A stretch of DNA of 64,000 nucleotides from Terriglobia bacterium (GTDB lineage: Bacteria > Acidobacteriota > Terriglobia > Terriglobales > Acidobacteriaceae): positions 496,001 through 560,000 of the forward strand of contig JAIQFD010000003.1 in assembly GCA_020073495.1 (NCBI GenBank), in the 5' to 3' direction. Numbering within the stretch: the first letter of the stretch is position 1; every line of letters starts with the position of its first letter. Below are positions 33,385 to 43,200 of the stretch, piece by piece. The position numbers and the translations under genes were made by a program. The notes beneath the pieces are model-generated. The model saw only the letters and a list, made by a program, of their open reading frames with translations, was not told the origin of the DNA and made no database searches.

Positions 33385-35784
33385 GTGCATCTGCGAATCC
33401 AAGCCCGCGCCGCCTGCCTGTTACTTGCCGCATTCGTCATTCCAGCGGCAGTGCCCGCGCTTGCCGCCGAGAACGCGCAGAGGTTTGCGTCCGTCGACGC
33501 CATCGTGGAGAAGGCGATCGCGGAGGGGCAGATCCCCGGCGCGGTGGTGGTGATCGGCCACGGCGGAGAGGTCGTCTACCGCAAGGCATTCGGCCATCGC
33601 AAGGTCACGCCACGGCGGGAGCCGATGACGCTGGACACGATCTTCGATATCGCGTCATTGACCAAGACATTCACCGCGGTGTGTGTGATGCGGATGGTGG
33701 AGCTGGGGCAAGTGCGGCTGAACGATCCGGTCGCGAAGTACATCCCGGAGTTCGCCGCCAACGGAAAACAGGACATCACGGTGCGGCAGTTACTGACGCA
33801 TTTTTCCGGCCTGCCGCCCGATCTCGATCTGAAGACACCGTGGCAAGGCAAGAACGAGGCGTTGCGCCGGGCGTTCGACATCCAGCCGGAGCACCCGCCG
33901 GGGGCGCGGTTCGTCTATAGCGATATCAACGGCATCGTGCTGGGCGCCCTGGTGGAGCGGGTCTCCGGCATGGCGCTGGACAAGTATTTTGACCTTCAGG
34001 TGGCGCAGCCGCTGGGGTTGACGAGCACGCGTTTCCTTCCGCCGGCAACGTGGGTGCCGCGTATCGCCCCGGCGGACTACGCCGAGCGGGTGCTGGGAGA
34101 AGGCACGCGGATCCTCCACCTCAGGGGTACGGTGAACGACCCGACGGCGCGGCGGATGGGCGGCGTGTCCGGCCACGCGGGAATGTATTCCACCGCCGAC
34201 GACCTCTCGAAATACGCGCAATGGTGGCTTGATCGCAACAAGCTGCTGGCGCCAGCGACCATGGAAAAAATGACCACGCCCCAGCAACCGCCCAACGCGA
34301 CTGTGCTGAGGGGGTTGGGCTGGGACATCGATTCGCCGTACTCCAGCAATCGGGGCGAGCTGCTGCCCGTCGGCGGGTTCGGGCACACCGGTTGGACGGG
34401 AACGTCGCTGTGGGTCGATCCGCTGACGCGCACCTACATCGTGATCCTGAGCAACGCGACCCACCCCAGCGGCATGCCTTCACGGGAGATCGTTTCGCTG
34501 CGGTCGCGAATCGCGAGCGCGGTCGCGGCGGCGCTGGATCTGAAAGTCACTGGGGCAGACGAGATGAGAATGGCGAACATCACCGGCTACAACGAGGCGA
34601 TGGCCGGTGGGCGAAGGCTGTCGGCGCGGAATGGCACAGTAAGAACGGGCATCGACGTGCTCGAAGAGAATGATTTTGGTTTGCTGCGCGCGGGACGTGC
34701 GACGACCCGAGTCGGGCTGCTGACCAACCAGACAGGCATGGATTCGGCTGGGCGGCGCACCATCGATGTGCTGGCGAATGCCCCCGGGATAAAGCTCGCC
34801 GCCATCTTCAGTCCCGAGCACGGTCTGGTGGGAGCGGAAGATCGAGAAAATCTTCCCGACACCGTCGATGCAGCGACCGGGATCGCCGTCCACAGCCTTT
34901 ATCGCGCCGGCCAGCGGGGACGTCTCCCGGTCGAACTGCTCGATGGGGTGGACACGCTGGTGGTCGACCTGCAGGATGCGGGCGTGCGTTTCTTCAGCTA
35001 TGAGGTGATGCTGGGATACATCCTGGAATCAGCGGCGCAGGCGGGCAAGACGGTGCTGGTGCTGGATCGTCCCAATCCGGTGACCGGCTCGTTCGTGCAG
35101 GGGCCAATGTGGGTGGGCGGTCCGAGGTCGCTGGTCACCTATCATCCGCTGCCGGTGCGCCACGGCATGACCATGGGCGAGCTGGCGAAGCTGTTCAACG
35201 CCGAGCGGCACATCGGGGCGAAGCTCACCGTCGTTCCCATGCAGGGATGGTTCCGGGGTGACTGGTACGACTCGACGGGGCTGGTCTGGATCGACCCATC
35301 GCCGAATCTGCGCAGCGTGACCGAGGCCACTCTGTATCCTGGCGTGGCGCTGGTAGAGGGCACGAACGTCTCCGTCGGACGGGGAACCGATACTCCCTTT
35401 GAAGTCGTGGGTGCGCCCTGGATCAACGGGCGCGAACTCGCCCAGTTTCTGAACGCGCGCCAGATCTCCGGCGTGCGCTTTGTCCCGATCGCATTCACCC
35501 CCAAGGACAGCAAGTACGCCGGGCAGCTCTGCCGGGGCGTGAACCTGATCGTCACCGGGCGCAACACGCTGGACTCACCCGAACTGGGCGTCGAGCTGGC
35601 ATCGGCGCTGCTGAAGCTCTACCTGAAGGATTACAAGGTCGAGAAGATGATCGACATCCTGGCCAACCGGACGGTGTTCGATGCGATCGTGGCCGGCGCC
35701 GATCCCCGCCGCATCGCCGAGGACTGGCGCGACGACCTGGAGCGCTTCGAGCCGATCCGAAAGAAGTATCTGCTCTATCCTTGA
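33385..35784 (+). CDS. Fused serine hydrolase and NamZ-type (DUF1343) exo-muramidase
   Basis: 799 residues from a GTG that follows GGAAG by 4 bases. A signal peptide ends near PALAAEN (residue 28). Residues 35-390 are a beta-lactamase-fold hydrolase with S91-L-T-K94, Y177-S-D179 and H333-T-G335. Residues about 420-799 are a full DUF1343 domain (GIDVLEENDFGLL, VGLLTNQTGMDSAG, IFSPEHGLVGAEDRE, VVDLQDAGVRFFSYEVML, VLDRPNPVTG, PSPNLRSVTEATLYPG, EGTNVSVGRGTDTPFE), the family of Bacillus NamZ, which releases MurNAc from non-reducing ends. The fusion would let one secreted protein strip peptide or ester groups and then remove MurNAc. It diverges from a second hydrolase and murQ, which supports a recycling role. 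Confidence 0.93.
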   Translation: MHLRIQARAACLLLAAFVIPAAVPALAAENAQRFASVDAIVEKAIAEGQIPGAVVVIGHGGEVVYRKAFGHRKVTPRREPMTLDTIFDIASLTKTFTAVCVMRMVELGQVRLNDPVAKYIPEFAANGKQDITVRQLLTHFSGLPPDLDLKTPWQGKNEALRRAFDIQPEHPPGARFVYSDINGIVLGALVERVSGMALDKYFDLQVAQPLGLTSTRFLPPATWVPRIAPADYAERVLGEGTRILHLRGTVNDPTARRMGGVSGHAGMYSTADDLSKYAQWWLDRNKLLAPATMEKMTTPQQPPNATVLRGLGWDIDSPYSSNRGELLPVGGFGHTGWTGTSLWVDPLTRTYIVILSNATHPSGMPSREIVSLRSRIASAVAAALDLKVTGADEMRMANITGYNEAMAGGRRLSARNGTVRTGIDVLEENDFGLLRAGRATTRVGLLTNQTGMDSAGRRTIDVLANAPGIKLAAIFSPEHGLVGAEDRENLPDTVDAATGIAVHSLYRAGQRGRLPVELLDGVDTLVVDLQDAGVRFFSYEVMLGYILESAAQAGKTVLVLDRPNPVTGSFVQGPMWVGGPRSLVTYHPLPVRHGMTMGELAKLFNAERHIGAKLTVVPMQGWFRGDWYDSTGLVWIDPSPNLRSVTEATLYPGVALVEGTNVSVGRGTDTPFEVVGAPWINGRELAQFLNARQISGVRFVPIAFTPKDSKYAGQLCRGVNLIVTGRNTLDSPELGVELASALLKLYLKDYKVEKMIDILANRTVFDAIVAGADPRRIAEDWRDDLERFEPIRKKYLLYP

Positions 35785-35876
35785 CCCAATCACCTTCGGG
35801 CTTTCGGCGTTCTTGGTGCACACAACCTTTGCATTGAAACTGGATTCATATACCGTTACAGACTTCAGGAGGCCCT

Positions 35877-36623
35877 ATGCGTCTCGCAGCCCTATTGCTG
35901 TTCTCCGCCGCGCTGGTATTCGCCCAGGAAACGGCCTCTCCCGCCGAGCAGAGCGACGCCGATCCCGGGACCGTCGTTGTCCCCGCCGGCACCAAGCTGC
36001 CGGTCGTGCTCAAGCACGGGATCAACACCAAGACAGCGCGGTCGGGCGACCCAATCTACTGCGAGACCAACTTCCCCGTGGTAGCGAACAACCGCATCCT
36101 GATCCCGGCGGGGACCTATGTGCAGGGGAGCATCAGCAACATCAAGCGACCGGGCCGGGTGAAGGGCCGGGCCGAGGTCCTGATGCACTTCGACACCCTC
36201 ATCTTCCCCAACGGCTACACGGTCGCAATCCCGGGCGCGGTGGATAACCTGCCCGGCGCCGACACCCAGCAACTGAAGGACAAGGAAGGCACGATCCAGG
36301 CGGATAGCAGCAAGGGCAAGGACGCGGCCACGATCGCGGGCACCGGCGCGACGGGCGCGGTCATCGGTTCGGTGGCGGCAGGTGGCAAGGGAGCGGGAAT
36401 CGGTGCGGCGGCCGGCGGGCTGGCCGGCCTCGCCATCACCATGCTGACCCGCGGCAACGAGGTGAGGCTGGACCCGGGTACGACCGTGGAGATGGTCCTG
36501 CAACGGCCGCTGGTGCTGGAGGAAGAGCGCCTGGCGGCGTTGCCCGACCCACTGGTCCCGGCTGGGCGGCAGAACCGGCCTATGGAGCGGCCCAAACCCA
36601 CGACTCCACCGAGGACGAAATAA
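35877..36623 (+). CDS. Exported glycine-zipper protein
   Basis: 248 residues. CAGGAGG lies 4 bases before the ATG. The signal peptide ends near FAQ (residue 17). The N-terminal half (VVPAGTKLPVVLKHGINTKTARSGDPIYCETNFPVVANNRILIPAGTYVQGSISNIKRPGRVKGRAEV) is a beta-rich domain like those in TrbI/VirB10-type and related envelope proteins. A glycine zipper follows (ATGAVIGSVAAGGKGAGIGAAAGGLAGLAITML, about residues 160-195), able to insert in or associate with membranes. The tail is Pro-rich. A paralogue of the same design lies on the opposite strand at 37598-38245. Function unknown. Confidence 0.75.
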   Translation: MRLAALLLFSAALVFAQETASPAEQSDADPGTVVVPAGTKLPVVLKHGINTKTARSGDPIYCETNFPVVANNRILIPAGTYVQGSISNIKRPGRVKGRAEVLMHFDTLIFPNGYTVAIPGAVDNLPGADTQQLKDKEGTIQADSSKGKDAATIAGTGATGAVIGSVAAGGKGAGIGAAAGGLAGLAITMLTRGNEVRLDPGTTVEMVLQRPLVLEEERLAALPDPLVPAGRQNRPMERPKPTTPPRTK

Positions 36624-36710
36624 GGCCCGAATTCTGCCGTCCGCTGCTCCAGCGCGCCATTTGGCGGCAGGCGAGCCCGTGTCAACTCCATCCTTTGCTA
36701 CCATCGAGAC

Positions 36711-37508
36711 ATGGCTGTACGCACCATCTTCTCGATGGCCGAGGACTGCGCCCGCGACGAACGGCAGGGCTGGTACGAGTTCGTCCGCGACTATGCCGCC
36801 ATCGCCCGCTTCCTGCTCCAGCACTATTTTCCGACGCTCGCCCCAGAGCTCGACGCACACCTGCCCGCAGTCTTCAGCCGCGCCCGCGCCAACGGCTCCG
36901 CATGGTTCTCCAGCTTCCACTTCAGCAACGAGCGCGAGTTCCTGATGGCGTTCCGCAGCCTGGTGTTCGCCAGCGGGCGGGAGCAGGAGCACGTCCCCGC
37001 GCCGCAGATCTCCCTGGAGCAGGTCTCGGAGATCATGAAGGACCTGCCGGTGGTCGAGTGCGAGATGATCTGGCTGTTCATCAAGGGTTATGAGGCAGAG
37101 AAGATAGGGCCCATCGTCAGCAACCTGGAGGGCACAGCCACGGCGGTCAAGAAGGTTGCGGACGAACGGCTGGCGGCGGTCATCCCGGGATCCACGCCGG
37201 ATGCCTTCGTTCTTTCGGCGCGCGTGCTGATCGAGGCGGCGGAGAAGAAGAGCACGGACAAATGTCTCTCGCTCAAGACGTTCAACAACATCATCAACGG
37301 TCAGGTCAGTTGGCGGGAACGCGACCTCGCTGAGGAACACATCAAGGGCTGCTTGTACTGCATCGACCGGTACACGTCCTTCTGCGAGATGATCCGCATC
37401 CGCAAGGACACGCAGCCACTGCCTGAAGCCGAGATCGAGCGCGTCGTGCAAGCCATGGGAGCACCTGGGAAAAAGGCCAGGAGCCTGCTCGCGAAATTGT
37501 TTTCGTAA
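36711..37508 (+). CDS. Sigma-like protein with C-terminal zinc-finger motif
   Basis: 265 residues. The middle part (EIMKDLPVVECEMIWLFIKGYEAEKIGPIVSNLEGTATAVKKVADERLAAVI, residues 107-160) has the pattern of sigma region 4: an acidic stretch before a helix-turn-helix-like unit. The C-terminal part contains H210-x3-C214-x2-C217 (EEHIKGCLYCID), the hallmark of zinc-binding anti-sigma domains, within a segment that begins FNNIINGQVSWRERDLAEEH, close to putative zinc-finger domains. A sigma-like factor fused to its own anti-sigma motif is possible; the sigma assignment is weak. No ribosome site is evident and no partner gene is adjacent. Confidence 0.5.
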   Translation: MAVRTIFSMAEDCARDERQGWYEFVRDYAAIARFLLQHYFPTLAPELDAHLPAVFSRARANGSAWFSSFHFSNEREFLMAFRSLVFASGREQEHVPAPQISLEQVSEIMKDLPVVECEMIWLFIKGYEAEKIGPIVSNLEGTATAVKKVADERLAAVIPGSTPDAFVLSARVLIEAAEKKSTDKCLSLKTFNNIINGQVSWRERDLAEEHIKGCLYCIDRYTSFCEMIRIRKDTQPLPEAEIERVVQAMGAPGKKARSLLAKLFS

Positions 37509-37597
37509 AACCAGCCGCCTAGGGATCCTCACAGAACGACACGGACGCAAAGAGAATCCGTGAAAATCCGCGCCTGGCGTTGGCCGGAAACCTCGGG

Positions 37598-38245
37598 TCA
37601 GTGCGTCGGTACGGTCAGCGGCCGATCGAGCCTGAGCTCGAGCTGCTGTCCTTTCTCCAAGGTTATATTGCGGTCGGTGAGAATGGCCGCACCGAAGCCG
37701 GCCCCCGCGCCAGCGGCCGCGCCGATAGCGGCTCCCTTGCCACCACCGCCTGCGGCGCCCGCCGCAGTACCCGCTACGGCACCGACGGCAGCAGCCTCGG
37801 CGGCGCGCCGTTTGTCGATACCGCGCTTGTTGATCTCCCCCTCGGGGCCGGTCTCCTGCTTCACCCCGTGCTCTCCGGGAACGCCAGTGACCGTGGCCGC
37901 GATGGGCATGGAGCCATGATTGGTCTCGATCTCGTTGAAGCTCAGGAGCAGCTGCGCGCGTAGGCCACGGTCCACGCTGCTGACATGGCCCTTCAGAGTC
38001 TTCCCGCGGGGGATGGTCTGGCCGTCGGGAGCCACCAGGTCCTCCATCAACTCGGCCTTGAACTTCTTGCCAGGCTGGATCTTATCGGTGTCCAGCTTGT
38101 CCTTCAGGCGGACCACGAAACGCGTCCCTTCGGGGATGGCGCTATCGCTGGCGACGGGATAGTTCGAAGGATAGGTTTGCGCCGCCGCCAACCCGCTCAA
38201 CAGCAGGGCGCACAATCCCATCCATACTCCTGATGGTCTCCGCAT
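37598..38245 (-). CDS. Exported glycine-zipper protein (paralogue)
   Basis: 215 residues from the ATG at 38245, which follows GAGGA by 4 bases. A signal peptide ends near LAAAQ (about residue 19). Like the 35877 protein it has a beta-rich domain about tolerance of extremes of value (IPEGTRFVVRLKDKLDTDKIQPGKKFKAELMEDLVAPDGQTIPRGKTLKGHVSSVDRG) and then a glycine zipper (AVGAVAGTAAGAAGGGGKGAAIGAAAGAGAGFGAAIL). The conserved ending TLEKGQQLELRLDRPL resembles LDPGTTVEMVLQRPL in its paralogue, so both share one fold order. Probably periplasmic or outer-membrane associated. Confidence 0.75.
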   Translation of the reverse strand: MRRPSGVWMGLCALLLSGLAAAQTYPSNYPVASDSAIPEGTRFVVRLKDKLDTDKIQPGKKFKAELMEDLVAPDGQTIPRGKTLKGHVSSVDRGLRAQLLLSFNEIETNHGSMPIAATVTGVPGEHGVKQETGPEGEINKRGIDKRRAAEAAAVGAVAGTAAGAAGGGGKGAAIGAAAGAGAGFGAAILTDRNITLEKGQQLELRLDRPLTVPTH

Positions 38246-38488
38246 AGGGTCCTCACTCTTGTGATGCATCAGCTAGTTGGATGAGCAGAGTCGAGGAAGG
38301 GCTGTATGGGCCAGGATAGGAAATCGAAACATCGCAAGGGAAATGCAAGGACATGGCCGGGCACGGCAGTCCATGGCCCTGCGAATACGCCCAGGTACTT
38401 TCAAAAATGAAGAAACTCTGCAACCTTGGTGGTGCAGGCGGCGTCAGATACAAGTATGACGTTCGCTCCTCCCCCACTCGGAGGACAG

Positions 38489-38716
38489 ATGAAGAAGTGG
38501 TACATGCCCCTGGCACTGCTGGGCGTCGGCAGCCTGGGCGCGTTGCTGATCAGCGAGCGCGGCCGCCAGGCCCTGCGCTGGGTGGCGGAGAACTTTGAGC
38601 GCCACCACGGAACCTTCCAGGAGTGGAATGACGCGGCGCAGCGCGAACTGGATCGCCTCGAGGAAGCGCTGAACCGGGTCGCCGACTCCATCGAGGGCAT
38701 CGAAGGAACACGGTAA
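38489..38716 (+). CDS. Small membrane-anchored coiled-coil protein
   Basis: 75 residues. GGAGG lies 4 bases before the ATG at 38489, which fixes the start. One transmembrane helix (MPLALLGVGSLGALLISERG, residues 6-22) is followed by an amphipathic helix with heptad pattern (FERHHGTFQEWNDAAQRELDRLEEALNRVADSIEGIE). This layout recalls small YtxH-like or cell-envelope stress proteins, but no family is certain. Confidence 0.7.
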   Translation: MKKWYMPLALLGVGSLGALLISERGRQALRWVAENFERHHGTFQEWNDAAQRELDRLEEALNRVADSIEGIEGTR

Positions 38717-38736
38717 GTCCCACGGTCCCGGGCGCC

Positions 38737-39021
38737 TCAGCCGGCGACCTGGTTGATCGTGCCCGCCATCTTGACGTCACGCTGCGTGACCCCGCCGGAA
38801 TCGTGTGAGATCAGCGCCAGCTTCACCTTGTTGTAATTGATGGTGATGTCGGGGTGATGCTGCGCCGCTTCCGCGGCGTCGGCGATCCTGTTCACGAACT
38901 TCATCGCGGCGACAAAATCCGGGAATTCGAAGACGCGTTCGATCTGCTTGCCGTTCTGTTTCCAGCCGGGCAGGGAATTCAGGGCGTTGCGGACTTCGGC
39001 ATCGGACAGAGTGGTTCCCAT
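38737..39021 (-). CDS. phhB: Pterin-4a-carbinolamine dehydratase
   Basis: 94 residues from the ATG at 39021, which follows GGAGG by 5 bases. The family signature is complete: the first histidine-bearing helix with FVAAMKFVNRIADAAEAAQHHPDITINYNKVKLALISHDSGGVTQRDV. The enzyme dehydrates 4a-hydroxytetrahydrobiopterin, or acts in molybdopterin or folate side routes when no phenylalanine hydroxylase is present. None is seen in the window. It ends 20 bases from the coiled-coil gene, convergent. Confidence 0.93.
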   Translation of the reverse strand: MGTTLSDAEVRNALNSLPGWKQNGKQIERVFEFPDFVAAMKFVNRIADAAEAAQHHPDITINYNKVKLALISHDSGGVTQRDVKMAGTINQVAG

Positions 39022-39080
39022 CTCACCCTCCAAAGGGGACACGTTAGCAAATCGCGGGAATGCAGGCCAGCGGCCCCGGG

Positions 39081-40172
39081 CTAGACGGTCGCTTTCTGAG
39101 CGTAGGCGAAGCGGATGATTTGGGAGTTGATCTCCTTGCGGAGGTCATCCCAGATGCTCTCCGGCATGGAGAGGAAAACCTTCACCACCTCGGGATCGAA
39201 CTGGCGTCCCCCCCACTTCCTGATCTCCTCCCGCGCAGCCGTGAAGGGCTGTGCGGCGCGGTAGGGACGGTCGGAGGTGATGGCGTCCAGGGTATCGGCG
39301 ATGGAGAAGATGCGTGCCCCCATTGGTATCTCATTGCCCTTCAACTGCCGGGGGTAGCCGGTGCCGTCGTACTTCTCCTGGTGCGAGTAAACGATCTCCG
39401 CGGCCTCGGTAAGGAAGGGGATCTTCTTCAGCATCTGGTAGCCGCGGTGAGCGTGCTCCTGCATGATGAGCACTTCCTCGGCATCGAGCTTGCCTGGCTT
39501 GCGCAGGATGGCGTCGGGAATGGCCATCTTGCCGATGTCGTGCAGGAAGGCGCCGCGGGCGATCACCTTGATGCGCTCCTGGGGGAGGCCCATGGCGCGC
39601 GCCATGGCGATGGTGAACGCGGTCACGCGTTTGGAGTGGCCTTCGGTCTCGGCGTCCTTCAGGTCGAGCGCGTCGCCCAGGGCTTCCAACGTGATGTCGT
39701 AGGAGCGTTCCAGATCGCCCATGGCCTGGCGCAACTGCTCGGTGCGGGCGGTCACCAGCGATTCCAGGTTGGACTGGTAGGCGCGATTCTCCAGCTTCAG
39801 GCGGCGGTTCTCCAGCGCCCGGCGCACGGTCGCCATCAGTTGTTCCCGCTCGAAAGGCTTAAGGAGGTAATCGTAGGCGCCGTTTCGGATGGCGGCCAGC
39901 GCAACGGAGATGTCGTGCACGGCGGTGACCATCACCACCGGCATATCGGGAAACCTTTCCTTGGAGCGCTCCAGCAGTCCGATGCCGTCCAGTTCCGCCA
40001 TCATCAGGTCGGACAACATCAGCTCGAACTCGCCCTGGGCCTCCAGCACGGAGAGCGCCTCGATCCCGGATGACGCCTGCGTACAGTGGTACCCGGCGGC
40101 GTTCAGCATCGAAGAAACGATCTCCCGGATCGCGTCTTCGTCATCCACCACGAGGATATGGTCACCGTTCAT
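39081..40172 (-). CDS. Response regulator with HD-GYP phosphodiesterase domain
   Basis: 363 residues. Receiver domain 1-120 with acidic pair D10/D11, phospho-accepting D55 (LMLSDLMM) and K105 (LLKPF). A coiled helix (120-155) leads to an HD-GYP domain with H179 (EGHSKRV), H211-D212 (LHDIGKMAIPD), and the GYP loop in H264QEKYDGTGYP, with later IADTLDAITSDRPYR. These residues bind the bimetal centre and hydrolyse cyclic di-GMP to GMP. It is divergent from the large hybrid histidine kinase (103-base gap), its probable partner. A PilZ protein, a c-di-GMP receptor candidate, lies elsewhere in the window. Confidence 0.95.
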   Translation of the reverse strand: MNGDHILVVDDEDAIREIVSSMLNAAGYHCTQASSGIEALSVLEAQGEFELMLSDLMMAELDGIGLLERSKERFPDMPVVMVTAVHDISVALAAIRNGAYDYLLKPFEREQLMATVRRALENRRLKLENRAYQSNLESLVTARTEQLRQAMGDLERSYDITLEALGDALDLKDAETEGHSKRVTAFTIAMARAMGLPQERIKVIARGAFLHDIGKMAIPDAILRKPGKLDAEEVLIMQEHAHRGYQMLKKIPFLTEAAEIVYSHQEKYDGTGYPRQLKGNEIPMGARIFSIADTLDAITSDRPYRAAQPFTAAREEIRKWGGRQFDPEVVKVFLSMPESIWDDLRKEINSQIIRFAYAQKATV

Positions 40173-40274
40173 CTAGGCGCGTATTGTACACGGATTTCGC
40201 GGTTCACCATCCGGGAGCCCACACGGAAGTAACAGGACTATAAGGGCTTTCCGTGATATACATCGGCTGACCTC

Positions 40275-43200
40275 ATGTTCCTGGGCTGTTTCACCGCACC
40301 GCAGTTGGCTTCCTCTTTCCAGGCTGAGGAGTTTCTTGCCCAGGCGTCGGCAGTATTGCTACTGCTGGGCGGCGCGGTGCTGATCTACCGTTCCTTCCGC
40401 GGTCGCTACCTGCTGACCTGGATCCTGGGCTGGCTCGCCTACTTGGTGCACAAGTTTGCTGCCGCGGAAGCCGTCGGCAACCCCGGATTCCATGCGCTCT
40501 CTGCCGCCATGTATGTGGTGGCGATCACGCTGTTTGCGTTTTCCGTCTTCTATTACACCGACCGGCGTTCGCCCCTGCTCCGACTGGGCGCGTTTTCCAC
40601 GTTGACGCTCGGAGCGTCGGTGGTATGGGCGTTGTGGTTCCCGGGATCCGAATACCTGCGTATCGCCCTGGTGCTCATGTACGCAGCGATCCGGGCTGCG
40701 GGCGCAATCCAATTGGCGTTGTTCTCCCGTGGGCGACGGGCGGTAGGACCGCTTCTTCTGGTGTTCAGCCTCCTGTTCCTGCACATGCACGAGCCGGGCG
40801 CCAGCGACATGGTCGCGGGATTCGACGTGGCGCTCGAACTCTTGCTCGGCATCGGCATGGTGGTCATGGTGCTCGACGACTCTCACGAGCGCGCCCGGCG
40901 GTTGCGAGTGCTGAGCGCGGTGACCACGGCGATCGCCGAAGCCCAGGATTTCATGCCCATCGTGCACACGGCACTGAAGGAGCTGAAAGGCCTGATGACC
41001 GCGCGCGCGTCATGGTTCCGGATGCTCGACTCGGACCAACTCGTGTTGGTCGACTCCCTCGGACTGAGCGACGAGTACATCTGCACCCGGCGCAGCATCC
41101 CGGTGGGGGAGAGCTTCAGCGGGCGGACCATCCAGAGCGGCAGCCCGGCTATGGTGCGTACGGGGGAGGTAGATCCCGAAACGCGCGAGCGGCTGCGGGC
41201 TGAAGGTTTCAATCACTTGCTGATGATCCCCGTCCAGGGGAAAAAGACGGTGATCGGCATTTTGAACCTCGGCATCGCGTGGTACCGCACCTACCGGGCC
41301 GACGAACTTGAATTTTTCGCTGCCATCGCCAACCAACTGGGCATCGCGGTCGAGAACCACCGGCTGTTCAGCCAGATCCTCCAATCGCAGAAGCAATGGG
41401 TCAGCACCTTCGATTCCATCCAGGATTCCGTGCTGGTGCACGACGAGAGGTTCCGCATCATCAAGGCCAACCGGGCGCTCCTGGATCGCCTGGACCTGCG
41501 GCAAAGCGCCATCATGCAGGGGACATGTGACGGACTGCTGCCCGGGGTGGGGCGCAGCTGGCAGGCATGGCAGGGATGTCCGTATTGCTGGCGCGCGTCG
41601 GAGTTTGAGACCGGTCCGGACCCGTGTTTTGGCGGGTTTTCTCAAGTCTCGACCTCCTCCTATAACGAGCAGGAATCGCGCCACGTGGGCACGGTGCACA
41701 TCATCAAGGACGTCACGGAGCACCGGGCCATCGCCGAACGCTACCGCATGCTCTTCGAGCAGGTACAGGAAGGTGTGTTCATCTCGGCGCCAGATGGGCG
41801 GTTGCTCGACTGTAATGACGCCTTCGTCCGTATGCTGGGCTACGGCAGCAAGGAAGAACTTCTCAAGCTGGATATCCCCACCCAGCTTTATGCCGACCCG
41901 AAGGTGCGGTCGGCGCTGCTGGGTGAGATCGACGAGAAAGGGTACCTGCGCAGCTTTGAGATCACGCTGCGGCGCAAGGACGGCACCAGCGTCCCCGTGC
42001 TGGAGACCAGCTTCGCCCGCCGCGATGAGTCGGGGGCGGTGCTGACCTACCAGGGCTTCCTGCTCGACATGACGGAGAAGAAGCGGGCCGAGGACGAGAT
42101 TCGGCGGCGCAACCGCGAGTTGTATGCGTTGAACACCATCGCGGTCGCGGCCACGCAGTCGTTCGACCTGGACGAGATCCTGAGGGTGGCGCTCGAGCAG
42201 GTGGTGGACCTGTTTGCGGCGGATACAGGCGCAATCTACCTCGCGGAGGAAGACGGAAGAACGCTGCGACGGCGGGTCGCCTCCGGGCAGCACAGTGCGC
42301 TGGCGGCCGAGCTGAAGGAGGTGGAGATCCCCGAGGAGTTCTTGAACGCAGTGCGGCAGGCCCGCGTGGAGGTGATCACGCAGCAGCATCTGCCGAACCT
42401 GCCGCCCACGGTGGCCGAGTACGTGCGCGCCGAGGGCCTGCAATCGTGGATCTGGGCGCTTCTCTGGACGAAAGACAAGGTGGTGGGGCTGCTGGGCATC
42501 GCCAGCCGGGCGCCCCGCGAATTCACCCCCGCCGACGAAAGCCTGCTGGTCGCCATCGGCCGCCAGCTTGCCACCACCATCCAAAAGGTGCACCTGTACG
42601 AAGAGACCCGCCGCGCCTACGAGGAGCTGACGCGCACGCAGGAACAGCTCCTCCAGAGCGAGAAGATGTCGGCCATCGGCCAGCTCATCTCCGGGGTCGC
42701 TCACGAATTGAACAACCCGCTGACCGCCATCCTGGGCTACGCGCAGTTGCTGGAGAACGAAGACATCCCGCTGCGCGCCCAGGATTTCGTGCAGAAGCTC
42801 TACAAGCAGGCCCAGCGCACGCACAAGATCGTTCAGAACCTGCTTTCATTCTCCCGTCAGCGCAAACCGCAACGGCAGCAGGTAGACCTCCGCCGCGTGC
42901 TGGAAGACACGCTCGCCCTCCGCGATTACGACATGAAGCTGAGCAACATCGTCGTGGGACGGGACTTCCAGCCGAACCTGCCGGACGTGCTGGGAGACGA
43001 GCACCAGTTGGAGCAGGTGTTTCTCAACATCATCAACAACGCCGCCGACGCCATGCTGGAAACGACCCGCGGGGGCACCTTCGGCGTGCGCATCTGCGCC
43101 GGCGAGGGCGAAGTCTGCGCCGAGTTCCACGACAGTGGCCCGGGCATCAAGGACGTGAAGCGCATCTTCGATCCCTTTTACACGACCAAGAGCGTGGGCA

